Assembly (NCBI GenBank): GCA_019914945.1
Contig: CM034113.1
Location: 4,816,850 to 4,880,849, forward strand
Reading direction: 5' to 3'
DNA length: 64,000 nucleotides
Source: Typha latifolia
Lineage: Eukaryota > Streptophyta > Magnoliopsida > Poales > Typhaceae
Positions 21,963-32,929 of this stretch are shown here, one piece after another (position 1 is the stretch's first letter; each line of letters starts with the position of its first letter). The position numbers were made by a program, and so were the translations under genes. The notes under the pieces are model-generated. The model ran no database searches. It had not been told where the DNA came from and saw only the letters and a program-made list of their open reading frames with translations.

Positions 21963-22937
21963 ATGGATTTTCATAGAGATGGACAATCATCTATTAGACC
22001 TCCTATTCTAGATGGATCAAATTATGGATATTGGAAAGCTAGGATGAGAGCTTACTTAAAGTCTATAGATGAGCGAGTATGGATTGCCGTAGTGAACGGT
22101 TGGAGTACACCAATGTACATGGTGAATGATAAGCTTGTTGAAAAACTGATAGAGTTGTGGGATAGGGCAAATTATGAAAAAGTTGGATGGAATAGCAAGG
22201 CAATAAATATAATTTTTAGTTGTGTTTCCTCGGAAGAATTTAGAAGAATTTATACTTGTGAGATAGTAAAAGAAGTTTGGACGATCTTAGAAACTACTCA
22301 CGAATGAACCATGACTGTAAAACTTTCGAAACTTTAGAGGTTGATTACTAGTTTTGAAACTTTACGTATGGAAGAGAATGAGACATTTGATGAGTTCTAT
22401 GCAAAGCTGAGTCAACTCCAGTTTCAACCTAGGAGAGAAAATTTCTGAAAACAGAATTGTTCGTAAGATCCTTAAGTCTCTCCTAGAAATGTTTCAAGCG
22501 AAAGTTACAGCTATTGAGGAAAGTAAGGATATCGATTCTATGAATGTTGAACAATTGGTAGGAAATCTACAAATATTTGAGTCCAGCCTTTCAAAACCTA
22601 GGAAGTCCAAAGGTATAGCCCTAACCACTGTTGAACAAAATTTAGAGGAGTCCGATGATGAAGGTAATTTAGATGTTGAGATGTTGGCCATGTTTGTTAA
22701 AAAGTTCAATAAATTTTTTCGGAAGCCAAACAAGTTAAATGCTGAAAAACTTGAGAAAAACAAAGCCTTTGTGAAAAAAAAGAATCCTGTGAGTCTGAAT
22801 ACTAGGGTGAGCAACAATAATTTGAAACAAAAAAAAATAAGAATTCTGATAATAAAGTTTGATGTTTTGAATGTTCTGATTTTGGACACATCGCACAAGA
22901 ATGCCCTAATCGTCTTAAGAGGAAAGGTAAAGCTATG
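21963..22937 (+). pseudogene. Copia gag, broken
   Basis: It starts MDFHRDGQSSIRPPILDGSN at 21963, then YGYWKARMRAYLKS, the typical N-terminus of copia gag (UBN2-like). The first frame stops after ETTHE at 22307. The capsid C-terminal part resumes at 22489 (MFQAKVTAIEESKDIDSMNV). The zinc knuckle CFECSDFGHIAQEC (about 22862-22905) sits in another frame, so at least one frameshift lies before it. A third region with a Lys/Glu-rich coiled-coil-like stretch follows at about 23080-23400. Confidence 0.8.
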
Positions 22938-23479
22938 AAAGTCACTTGGAATGACTCAGATGAATCTGATGAAGATTCTGAGAAAGACCAAGAGAACTTT
23001 GTAGCTTTCATCTCCTCTCTTTTTAATATTGACTCTGTTGTTGATTCTGATAGTATAGATGAATAGGATGTGTTACCAGCTAAAAAAGAAGAATTAGAAA
23101 TATAAAAAGCCTATAATGATTTGTACCTGGAGTCATTTAAACTCAAGAAGAGCAATCTTAAACTACTTCAACGACTCAAGGTAATCAAACCAGGAAAAAA
23201 ATCAAATTGAGGAGAAGTACAAACTAGAACTTGAACGTGTCAAAAACCTTACTCAACAACTTGACAATGTGAAAGATAAGATGAAGGCTGATAAAATTAA
23301 ACTATAGCGATTGCAGAAGGAAGTGACATTTCTTAAAGGTCTACAAAAGGAAGAAAATCTGAGGTCATCAACCGCATTTACAAAGAAATCCTAGATGAAT
23401 GTCTCTAAACTGAAGATGAATCAACAAACTGGTAAATCTTCAACGATGCTAAAGGTAAACTTTAAACATACTCCTCAAC

Positions 23480-24855
23480 AAAAGGTGATTTAAAAAGGGT
23501 TTGTTCTGACATGCTTTCATTGTGGCATTTTAGGGCATATTCGACCTCATAGCAAATTTTTACAAAAACCTAGGAGTGCCTTCATCTATGGGGTGAAGAC
23601 AAAGGTCATATGTGCCAAGAAAAGTGACTTGAAATGTTATATCGTACATACTACCTTGAAAACTTTAAATTTTGACTTGTGGTATTTAGATAGTAGCTGT
23701 TCAAGACATATGTCAGGCGACAAATCCTTATTTTCTAATCTCGAAGAGCATGAAGGGGGAGTTGTGACATTTGGAGATGGTAATTCATCCAAGGTAATAG
23801 GTAAGGGAAATGTAAGTACTCATGATTTTCTTATTTTTGAAAATGTTCTTTTTGTTAAGGGCTTGAAAGCAAATCTACTGAGCATCAGTCAATTTTGTGA
23901 TGAAGATTAATGAGGTAAAATTTTCTTAAAATGATCGTACTATTCTAGAACATGATGGTAATATTATATGTTATGGATCTAAAACATTTGATAATTGCTA
24001 TGTTGTTGAAACTTCACATAATCTAAAATGTAACAGTGCTTTTTTTGACATTGTAGATCTTTAGCATTAACGTCTTGGACATTTGAATCACAAGGAATTG
24101 TTTAATCTGTCCAAACAAGAAGTGGTAAGAGGAATACCTAAGATGAAGAAAATGTCAAAAAGTGTGTGGTCCGTGTCAAATTGGAAAAAGTGTTGATCAG
24201 ACACTATATAGGAGCATGATTGGTAGTATTTTGACTTAACTGCTAGTAGACCAGACATTGCATTTAGCGTGGGTGTGTGTGCTAGGTTTTAGTCTGAACC
24301 TAAGGAGACACATTTGTTTACCATGAAACGTATTATAAAATATGTCAGTGGTACAGTTGATTTTGGTATCTAGTTTATTTATGACTCGGGTGCTATTATA
24401 TCGGGTTACACATATTCTGGTTGGGCAGGTTCATGTGATGATAGGAAAAGTAATTCAGGTGGCTAATTTTATGTTAGAAATAATCTAGTAGCTTGGCACA
24501 GTAAGAAGCAAAACTCTATATCTTTATCTACTATTGAGGCCGAGTACATAGCAGCGGGTACAATTATTATGGATAAAATAGATGGTCAAAAATTATGGCA
24601 TTGAACAAGATACTATGGTGCTTTATTGTGACAATATGAGTGCTATTAATATATCAAAAATCCTGTTCAACACTCGCGTACAAAACATATTGATATCCGA
24701 CATCATTTTATATGGGAGCTAGTTAAAGACAAAATAATAGCACTGGAACATGTTGAGACGAAGAAATAGTTGGGAGATTTGTTTACAAAACCTTTGGATG
24801 CACAAAGATTTGAGTATCTTTGTACTTCTTTAGGGATTTGTGCTTTGGACTGATT
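23480..24855 (+). pseudogene. Copia pol remnant: protease, pre-integrase domain, RT end, RNase H
   Basis: A second Cys/His stretch lies near 23515-23560. The protease region has WYLDSSCSRHMSGDKSLFSN (23670-23730); the usual active-site DSGCS is DSSCS here. A GAG-pre-integrase segment follows (HLNHKELFNLSKQEVVRGIPKM, 24078-24145). At about 24185 the text jumps to the end of RT (QTLYRSMIGS, then TASRPDIAFSVGVCARFQSE) and then RNase H (GWAGSCDDRKSNSGG, SLSTIEAEYIAAG) to the terminal LGDLFTKPLDAQRFEYL. The integrase catalytic core and the RT palm are therefore deleted. Several internal stops. Confidence 0.85.
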
Positions 24856-25759
24856 CCTTTAGGGATTTATGTTTTGGTTTGCGTGTTTTTATTTCTTTTC
24901 GTATTTTTTTAGGTTTTCTTTTACTCTGAAATTTCTTTTGGTTTCAATTTTAGATTTGTCGAGAGTTTTTTTTAAAAAATGATGCACTTCTAGATTCAAA
25001 AATATATTCTTGACATATAAATATGACTTTTATCTTGATTATGAGCTATTATAGTCAATTTTGTCATCGTGTAGTATATTGTGTCATTTCTGATCTATTC
25101 ACTCTCTCGACTTCTATAATAATTAAATTAAATTTAATACACTCATAATGTGTGTATATTCTTGAGTAAGCATGACATCATGAAATATTTTCTTAGATAG
25201 CTCACTATTGACCTTGATTTGCATAGTTTGATCTCATGCTTAGTCATTAGTAATGTGTTCATAAAAGATCGATAAAAAGGGCTACAATGAGTTTGTGTGA
25301 AAGTCATCTTGTTTAGAGTCCAGTTTGACTCAGTACATTGCTTGAAAATTTAAAAAAAAAAGGATGATATATGTGAATATCAGTTTGCACAGTGTTTGAT
25401 ATGTACTGCAAGAAAATGGCTACCTACTCATGTATGAAAACCATCATTGAACCTATATGGTTTTAGTGAAAAAAAATATATAGGAAAGATTTTTGTCAAG
25501 TTCCAGTGAATAAGTCGAAAAGTGTAAAATTATATACTCAATCGGTTTGACTACTATGTTGGATCATTATTTAAATAGGAAAGTTTGTTTAAGAAGATTG
25601 CTTCATGTTATCTATGCTCAACTTGCATATGCATATTGTTATGACCAATCAAGATTAATTTATAATTTGAGTGATGCATTAGAGTTGCATACTATTTTAA
25701 ATTTTTAGAAGTGCATCTCCAAAAATATTTTTTAGTTTTTTTTAACTGATTTAAATTAA

Positions 25760-25890
25760 AAAAATTTGCGTTCGAATGTAGGCTTCTTGAGTTCGAATGT
25801 AGGCTTCTTGAGTTTGAACGCGGTGCCTGGCGCGTTCGAACACGCAGACTGGTGCATTCGAACGCACTCGTGGGTTCTTTAAATATTGCG
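25760..25890 (+). repeat. Internal GCGTTCGAACGC-type cluster upstream of the extra ORF
   Basis: Five to six related palindromes (GTTCGAATGT, GTTTGAACGCG, GCGTTCGAACAC, GCATTCGAACGC), including a short tandem repeat with TAGGCTTCTTGAG, lie outside the LTRs but inside the copia element. They end shortly before a CT-rich leader and the extra ORF. Confidence 0.75.
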
Positions 25891-26339
25891 TCCGAACCCA
25901 AGGGTTTTCATCTTCCTCTTCTCAAACCCTAGAAACCCTTTATTTCCTCTCTCCCAAATCTTCAAGATCTTCACGTTTTTTGTCAAATTTTTCACTTCAA
26001 ACTCTTTCAAAGGCTATTTCTCTTTCGGATCTAGAGTCTTTCGGCCGAATCTTCAAGATTTTCTTCACTTTTTTCGAGGTATGATTGTGCATATAATTTC
26101 TTATTTTTTATTCAAATTAGCCTCTTGATCTTGGTTGATTTCGTGCATTTTTGAGTTTTGATCATGATAGAGTTTATATCTTACTGTTTCTTGAGCGATT
26201 GGACGTGACAAATTTGCTTTTTTAGTGGAAGATGGATTTCACTTAGGGCTTTCATACTTTCTAGGATTTTTTAGCTTTTTGTTATTTTTTGTATGCTTTG
26301 GGCATGTGTTGAATCTTGCGATTTGTTTCTCTCTCTAGA

Positions 26340-27230
26340 ATGCCTAAAAAAGCTGTAGTTTCCAAGAAGCCAAGGTCGCCTTCCTCACAATCTTCGACTC
26401 CCATGTTTTCTTCATCAAATGCTGCAGGAGATACAAACACAATTTTGGCACTCGTCTGATAATCTGTGAAAGTCTAGTTGTTATCTCTAATATTTCCGCC
26501 TTGGGGATAAAAAAAATGTTCACTGAGCGAGGTTGGATGTCAGTGTGTCGGATGGACAGGACAGCGTATGTGGAGGTTGTCCGGGAGCTTTTTAGTAATA
26601 CCACTCTTTTGGAACGATGTATACAATCCATCGTCCGAGGGGTATTTGTGTATTTGGACTCTGAAGTCATTCGTGCTAAATTCCAACTTCCTGATGGCGA
26701 GTTCTAGTATCCCTCTTCTGAGCCTTTTCCTGCTGTTCAAGATTTTGCTCATGATGTATTAATACAAGGGGAAGAGTGGATAGGTAACATGATGCCACAT
26801 GCAAAACTAATTTGGTGGTTCGCATGTTACATCTCATATGTCTCTACAACATCACTCTAAAGACTCGACATTCTAGTATCAGTCCGGACCGGGCCTTCCT
26901 CCTTCATGTGATACTGTCAGGGGTTTCTATTGATTTGGCTGCTATAATATATGATTCTATTTTGACAGCTACACAAAAAGAAGCTCCTTGTGAGGGTTTG
27001 CCGTTTGGTATTTTTATCACCAAACTGTGCACGCAGAGTGGTGTGAGAGTGGACACCACAGAAGCATCAGTTACTACCCAGAAACCATTAGATCGGATCA
27101 CAATTAAGAGGAGTCAAGCTTATGATCCACCGTCTCCTTACAAGCCGGCCTCTTCCGCCGCTAAATGTTGATCACACCGAGACAGTTCTGATGACAGCTC
27201 TGACGATGATCAGCTTAGCACTCAGGTGTA
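26340..27230 (+). pseudogene. Extra 3' ORF of the copia element (plant transposon-protein-like)
   Basis: It starts MPKKAVVSKKPRSPSSQSST, followed in shifted frames by FTERGWMSVCRMDRTAYVEV, VRELFSNTTLLERCIQSIVR and IRAKFQLPDGEF, and later an acidic/Ser stretch and EQARXGTVLDSVLSILHRQI. A positively charged N-terminus followed by a Y..VVRELF.N block resembles the 'putative plant transposon protein' domain found in extra ORFs of SIRE/Maximus-like copia elements; that match is from memory and moderate. Stops at about 26458 and 26706 and frameshifts disable it. Its role in the element is not known to me. Confidence 0.5.
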
Positions 27231-27681
27231 GAACTTATAGTTGGCCATGAATGACTTACGGGTTGAGCAAGCTCGTTAGGGGACAGTACTCGACTCGGTT
27301 TTGTCGATTCTCCATCGTCAAATTCCTCCTAGTTCTTAGTCTTTGGTAATTTGTGTCAAAAAGGGGGAGAGTTAGTTTAGAAGAGATCGTGTGTTTTAGG
27401 GGGGGTAAGGAGTGAGTTTAGGGGGAGTTTATTGTATGATAATTTGCTTGATAACTTCAATTTGCTTAATAACTTGTATTTGCTTGATAACTTGACATGC
27501 ATTATTGTGTTTGAATTGTTTAGTGAATGTATAATCTTTCACTTCAAGTTATTTTCACTTGATCTTGGATTGGTATGTTTTTTATTTGCAGGGATTGAAG
27601 TGCTAAAACTTTTAGACGTGTTGAATGCTCATTTAGGATTTTTTGTAATTATTGTAAACTAGATGTTTTATCACAAATTGC

Positions 27682-27694
27682 CAAAAAAGGAGAT
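27682..27694 (+). other. Polypurine tract of the copia element
   Basis: CCAAAAAAGGAGAT directly precedes the 3' LTR start TGTTAGG, the standard plus-strand priming site. Confidence 0.8.
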
Positions 27695-28728
27695 TGTTAG
27701 GTTTTTAGTGCTGGCAATTGTGTACAAAATATTCTAAGTGTTTTTATACATGTACATTAGCATTTATACAAGTCTAGAAAGTATTTGGTTTGAAGAATTG
27801 CAAGATCAAAGGAGATAAGTTTTCGAGTTCACAGTGCGTTCACAGCGCGTTCGCATAGATAGAGAGTAGCGTTCACAAGTACGTTCGAACGCGAGCACAG
27901 ACATTCTCACAAATAGTAACTAGCGTTCACAAGCGCGTTCGAACGCGAGCGCAAGCGTTCGCACAGACAGTAACTAGCGTTCACAAGCGCGTTCGAACGC
28001 GAGTGCAGACATTCGCACAGACAGTAAGTGCTGTTTGTGCACGCGTTCGAACGTAGTCTTGGCCATTCGAATGCAACCTGTGAAAATCAAACCACCGCGT
28101 TCGAACGCACTTGGGCCCGTTCGAACGCACCTGAGATCAAGTCAGGTCGTTCGAACGTACCTGGGGCCGTGTTCGAACGTACCTACGAAGTTTGCAATAT
28201 TTGGACTTTCGTGAGTTTGGATAAGACTTAGATATGGCTCTATCTTGGAGATCATATATAAGTATTGTGATGCCCTAACTCTAGGGTGGTTGGTAAAGTA
28301 ATTTGAAAGAGAACTCTTGAGGTTACATTGTTTCTTTAACCAATAAGGTCATACTCTTCTATAAGGCTTAATCTTTCGTCTTAAGGGCTATCTAGACGAA
28401 AGATCAATCTCGAGGGCTACTAAGGTTGGATATCAATCACAAGAAGCGGTGAATCGTGGGTTCTAGCGAGCAAGATTGAGAGGAACAAAGTCGTTTGGAT
28501 TGACGGGTTGTTTTGTGAGTCAGTCTTGTAACTGCTACTATTCTAGTGATTAGTTTTAATCCGAGTTTGGATTTGTGGTTTTTTTCCGTTTGGATTTTTT
28601 CACATTAAAATCTTGGCGTCAATCTTTGCTTTTGTTTTTTTAATATTTCTTCCATTTTTTTACTTAAGCAAAAGAGTGATATCATTGCCTAGGGTTTAGA
28701 TACATACGTGTGTCTAGATGTTATTTCA
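27695..28728 (+). repeat. 3' LTR of the copia element
   Basis: 1034 bp, aligned to 20841-21913. Palindrome cluster at 27826-28185. It keeps more intact GCGTTCGAACGC copies than the 5' LTR. Confidence 0.92.
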
Positions 28729-28733
28729 GACTC

Positions 28734-30924
28734 ATTAGAAAGCATTGTGTGCATATCCTCTTCGATTCGGGGAGTACACACAACTTTCTAGATTGGACTT
28801 GGACGCTGAACCGACTTTAGGGTTCGACGTTGCTATCGGAGACAACACGAAGCTTAAGGCGGAGAGCTTGTGTCGTCACGTCGGTATACGAGTGCAAGGA
28901 CACGACATCATTGTGGACTTGTATCCATTGGCACTACGAGGAGCGGACATTCTCCTTAGCATTCAGTGGTTACAAAGTTTGGAACCTGTCACATTTGATT
29001 TCTGGAGCATGTGGATAAAATTTAAACAAGAAAACAAAGATGTGCGGCTTGATGGCGTTCATTATCCGACAATTCCTGCCAATGCACCGATGGTGGGGCT
29101 GCCTTGTGCGAGTGATTTGGCCTATTTTCTTCAGTTAGGACCAGTAGGAGATGAGCCTCAAATGAGTCAAGATACTACTATCGAGTTGTCTAATTTATTA
29201 GATAAATTTGCTGGACTATTTGAGAAACCAAAGGAGTTGCCACCAAGGCGAACGGCGGACCATCGCATAGAGATTATGCTGGGGACTGCACCGACAAACG
29301 TGAGGCTATATCAGTATCCACATGTGCAAAAGGAAGTTATCTCCAAGATGGTAGCCGAGATGTTGGAGCAAGGCCTTATTCAACCAAGTCATAGCTCATA
29401 CTCATCGTCCGTGCTATTGGTGCGAAAAAAGGATGGGACATGTCATTTTTGTATTGACTATTGGACACTAAATGGTATTACCGTCAAGGATCGGTATCCT
29501 ATTTCGGTTATAGAGGAGTTGTTGGACGAGCTTCCAGAGCCAATCATATTTAGCAAGCTTGACTTAAGGGCCGGGTACTATCAAATTAGAGTTCACTCGG
29601 CGAATGTGCACAAAACTGTATTTCGGACTCCAAGCGAACACTACGAATTTCGGGTGATGCCTTTTGGTCTTACCAATACTCCAGCTACTTTTTAAGGCCT
29701 CATGAATGATATTTTTTGACTTCTATTGCGAAGGTATGTTTTGGTATTCTTTGACGATATTTTGGTGTATCACAGGATTGAATTGGAGCATTGGCGGTAT
29801 TTGGAGGATGTGCTGAATTTGTTGAAACAAAATCGGCTGAAGATCAAGAAGTCCAAGTGCCTCTGGGGAGTACCACAAGTGAGATATTTAGGCCACATCA
29901 TCTCAGAGGAAGGTGTAGCGGCGGATCCTCAAAAGGTGTCATGTATGACCGCTTGGCCTATTCCTACTATCACCACAGGATTGCAATGATTTATGGGGTT
30001 GACCGGATATTATTGTCGCTTCATCGTTGGAGATGTTGCTCGGTTACATGGCATGCCACGCACGATTGTCTCCGATCGTGATCATGTATTTATGAGCGAC
30101 TTTTGGATGGAGTTTTTCAGATTATAGGGGACTCGATTGAACTTTAATTCGGCCTACCATCCAAAGACGGAGGGCCAAACTGAGGTGGTCAATCGAGGCA
30201 TTGAGCAATACTTGAGGTGCTTTGTTGGAGAGATGCTGAGACAATGGTTGGAGTTCGTACCGTGGGCGGAATGGTCTTACAATACCGCCTACCACAGTAG
30301 TATTGGCATGACGCCATTCGAGGTGGTATATGGGCGCATGACTCCGACATTACACGCTTATGATCTAATGGCATATGCAGATTGGATGGAGGTGAACTTA
30401 GCTTTGATGGATAGAGACACCATATTGAGGAGATTGCGTGCACATCTTAAACTTGCTCAAAATCGCATGAAGCAAGTTTATGATCGTAGCCATCGGGAGT
30501 AGAAGTTCAACATCGGTAGTTGGGTATTTGTGAGGGTATAGCTGTATCGACAGGTGACTTTATGTTCGATGCGTAACCAAAAGTTAGCACATTACTACTT
30601 TGGTCCGTTTCGGGTGTTAGAGCATATCGGTCTAGTTGCATATCATTTGGAGCTACCGGAGGGGTCAAGAGTGTATCTTATCTTCCATGTTTCATTACTG
30701 AGGGAGCGGATTGGTGATCATAAGGTCGTTGGATTAGCTCTATCGGAGCCATTGGGGGAGAGAGAGATTGTAGAGCTAGTTCAAGTACTTGCTAGGCGCC
30801 AACGATGTCATGGTACTAGATTAGAGATGTTGATTCTAGTTAAGTGACTTGACAAGCCATCCGATGAGGCTACATGGGAGCTGGAGACGAACATCTTGGA
30901 GTGTTTCCCCGACTTTACACCATG
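28734..30924 (+). pseudogene. Gypsy pol remnant: protease, RT, integrase, chromodomain-like end
   Basis: Protease DSGSTHNFLD at about 28766-28795, with a small deletion that shifts frame. An open frame 28745-29695 holds the linker and RT (RKKDGTCHFCIDYWTLNGIT, FSKLDLRAGYYQIRV, FRVMPFGLTNTPATF), then a stop. RT continues at 29726 with LVFFDDILVYHR, in which the FxDD box carries the metal-binding aspartates, and RYLGHIISEEGV. After the deletion at about 30010, integrase core remains ([30 protein letters not shown]). The end (FGPFRVLEHIGLVAYHLELP, FHVSLLRE, then DEATWELETNILECFPDF) resembles GPY/F and chromodomain remnants. Confidence 0.88.
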
Positions 30925-30952
30925 AGGGCAAGGTGGGAGAAGCGTAGTGGGC

Positions 30953-31767
30953 TAATACACCTTGTTAGAGTCTTTTCTTATTGCATTAGTTGTTTATTTT
31001 TATTAAAATAAAATTCCTTTATGTCGCGTTCAAACGTGAAAAGGGTCGCATTCGAATACCCTTGCGAACGCCTACATCAGGTTCGTAAAAATAGAGAACG
31101 CGAAAATGCTCATTCGAAAGCCGCGTTCGAATGCCTACATTGCGTTGGCACATGTAGAGAACGCCTTTTGTGCGTTCGAATGCAATCGAGCGCATTCAAA
31201 CGCGATCGGTGAGATTCCACTAGGATTAGGGTTAGTTATTGTTATTAGGGGTTGTTAGCTAACCTTTATAAAGTGTGGCTGGCGGCCAAATTTATTATGC
31301 TATTAGAATATTGGTTTCTTGTCTCTCTATTTTCTCTCTACCCTAATCTCCATCCTCCCTCTTCACCCACCTATCACCTCTACCATTGGCAATGTCTCTC
31401 CTAACTTCTAATCTCTATCGTCTATCGAGTTCTCCCTCTTCTTTGGGATCTCGACCACTTTTTTCCCTAAGTCTTTATCCCTTAAACAACATCACCCATC
31501 CACCATCATCTCCATTATCATCCATAACCCTAAATTTTACTCCACCCGTCACCACCACCATCATTTGTAAAATATCATATTTTAGTCCTGGTTGCAATTC
31601 GAATCTACGAAGGGCATAAATATAAAAAAAACATAGTTCAGGGAGTTACGGATCGATTCCACTTAGTTTCGTAATTTTCTAACTATACGAGAATATTTGG
31701 TGAATATTTTTCCTAGGTTGCGGAGACTGCTTCCTACAATAAATTCAGATATTAAAGAAATTGTTGA
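30953..31767 (+). repeat. 3' LTR of the + strand gypsy element, end truncated
   Basis: It starts TAATACACC where the 5' LTR has TGATATACC, and aligns through AAATTGTT (31764). The last ~11 bp of the 5' LTR (GTAGCCTATCA) have no clear match. Palindrome cluster at 31024-31208. Confidence 0.8.
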
Positions 31768-32090
31768 TAGGTTGGAAGTGGTGCAGTATCGGTGGATGTA
31801 TAAGTCATGTCATAGTCATTATGGTCATTACATTTTATATTCACTATAGATATTTATGCAAAAGTTTCTCATACCAGGATACATGTAGATCATAGTTACA
31901 CTAATGCATGTGATAACATTAACATTCTTATAATATCATGATGATTATATTATCAATAATTGTACATGTTAAGATATATCATGGTACACTAAATGCATGT
32001 ATTAATACTAACATTCCTACAATATGATGGAAGGTATAATAGCTGCAACTGTATTTTTCTAGACTTGTCGCCTGAGGGTCTCCACAGTGC
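31768..32090. other. AT-rich interval, unassigned
   Basis: Contains short direct repeats (CTAATGCATG / CTAAATGCATG, 31910-32005). No gene recognised. Confidence 0.4.
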
Positions 32091-32129
32091 TCTAATTTCC
32101 CTCAATTAGCCAGCTCCTCCATAATCTCA

Positions 32130-32345
32130 AAATCCTCCTCGCGTAGTGTCGATCCTAACAATTCTCAACAACAATATTATAGATATATTCACTTGTATGT
32201 GAGTCTTTCGAATAATCAACTAAACATAGAAAACTAATCCCCAGCTCACAATTGACACATAAATTCATAATGCTTCTTCCTTTTTTATCTGTCCAAGCGT
32301 TAGTTAAAATGGAGTAGCCATTTTTTTTTCATGCAGCTCTATGGT
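32130..32345 (-). pseudogene. hAT-type transposase fragment (DUF659-like)
   Basis: Minus-strand translation gives GYSILTNAWTDKKGRSIMNL, then CVNCELGISFLCLVDYSKDS and HTSEYIYNIVVENC. The WTD...R.IMN..VNC.....FL..VD block is characteristic of the DUF659 domain found in plant hAT-related transposase-like proteins. Only this block is readable. DNA to the right (32345-32560, minus strand NVVIDKSFHVLMEAVGQYD) may be its N-terminal continuation in another frame. Confidence 0.7.
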
Positions 32346-32689
32346 TCTCAAAATCATCATTTGTTTTAGCCATTTATTTCTTCAAAAGTGACTCACGTAA
32401 CTTATGCATAGATGCCGGTTTGAACCCGAGATCATACTGACCAACTGCTTCCATCAATACATGAAATGATTTATCGATAACAACATTAAAGAGAACGCCA
32501 CACTTATAAACCCAATGAGCTAAGTACATTAGCATTCCCTTGGTTCTTCTTGCTACAAGACTAAGAATTTTCTATATCTATAGCTTTAGAGTCCAATTCT
32601 TCAAATATGAGTGGACAAACTCTTTGTAAATAAACTACCATTTCTGGATGCAAGTTGTTCATACACATAAGAACAACTTCTGGTTGGTT

Positions 32690-32880
32690 GTGGACAATGA
32701 AGGCTCAAGTTTTTCTATCTATCGATAAAATCTGTGGCCTTTACATGTGTTCTTTGTTTAGTTTGACTAAGTTTTGTCATTCCAATAGCCCTTCGGGTAT
32801 TATAGAAGCATTGAATGAAAGCCTCTTGGATTTGTTCCCAAGTGGCAATAGATTCAGAGGATAACTTACTGATCCAAAGA
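32690..32880 (-). pseudogene. Retrotransposon gag fragment
   Basis: Minus-strand reading SESIATWEQIQEAFIQCFYN, then TRRAIGMTKLSQTKQRTHVK and ATDFIDR, stop, KNLSL. The W...F...F.........L...KQ......F..RW pattern is that of Retrotrans_gag. It abuts the hAT remnant, so this stretch is a patchwork of fragments. Confidence 0.6.
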
Positions 32881-32929
32881 GTGTTTGTCTAAATTGTCGG
32901 AGATGAAGAGCACCAATTATTATATTTGC

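Larger units (their letters stand above)
20841..28728 (+). mobile_element. Ty1/copia LTR retrotransposon, SIRE/Maximus-like, inserted in the gypsy element
   Basis: LTRs are 20841-21913 and 27695-28728, both starting TGTTAGG and ending TATTTCA. Flanks are GACTT (20836-20840) and GACTC (28729-28733), a 5-bp target duplication with one difference. Gypsy protein sequence reads from ...RTL before the element to RLIRKHCVHILFDSGST after it, which shows clean interruption. Internal order: PBS, gag, zinc knuckle, protease, pre-integrase domain, a deletion, end of RT, RNase H, then about 2.8 kb with an extra ORF, then a polypurine tract. SIRE/Maximus assignment rests on the extra 3' region and gag type and is an inference. 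It is defective: integrase core and most of RT are deleted. Confidence 0.92.
18376..31767 (+). mobile_element. Ty3/gypsy element, nested host of a copia element
   Basis: Order: 5' LTR 18376-19219, PBS, gag 19300-20835, then a 7.9 kb copia insertion (20841-28728), then protease, RT, integrase and terminal domain 28734-30924, then 3' LTR from about 30953. Without the insertion it is about 5.5 kb. There is a deletion at about 30010, where the RT-RNase H linker ([10 protein letters not shown]) runs straight into integrase ([11 protein letters not shown]); RNase H and the integrase N-terminus are lost. The left flank AGCGA (18371-18375) has no match right of 31767, because the last bases of the 3' LTR appear lost. 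Confidence 0.9.

Noticed and set aside
30189..30443. Minus-strand ORF opposite gypsy integrase
   Set aside because: Antisense shadow of conserved integrase coding sequence.
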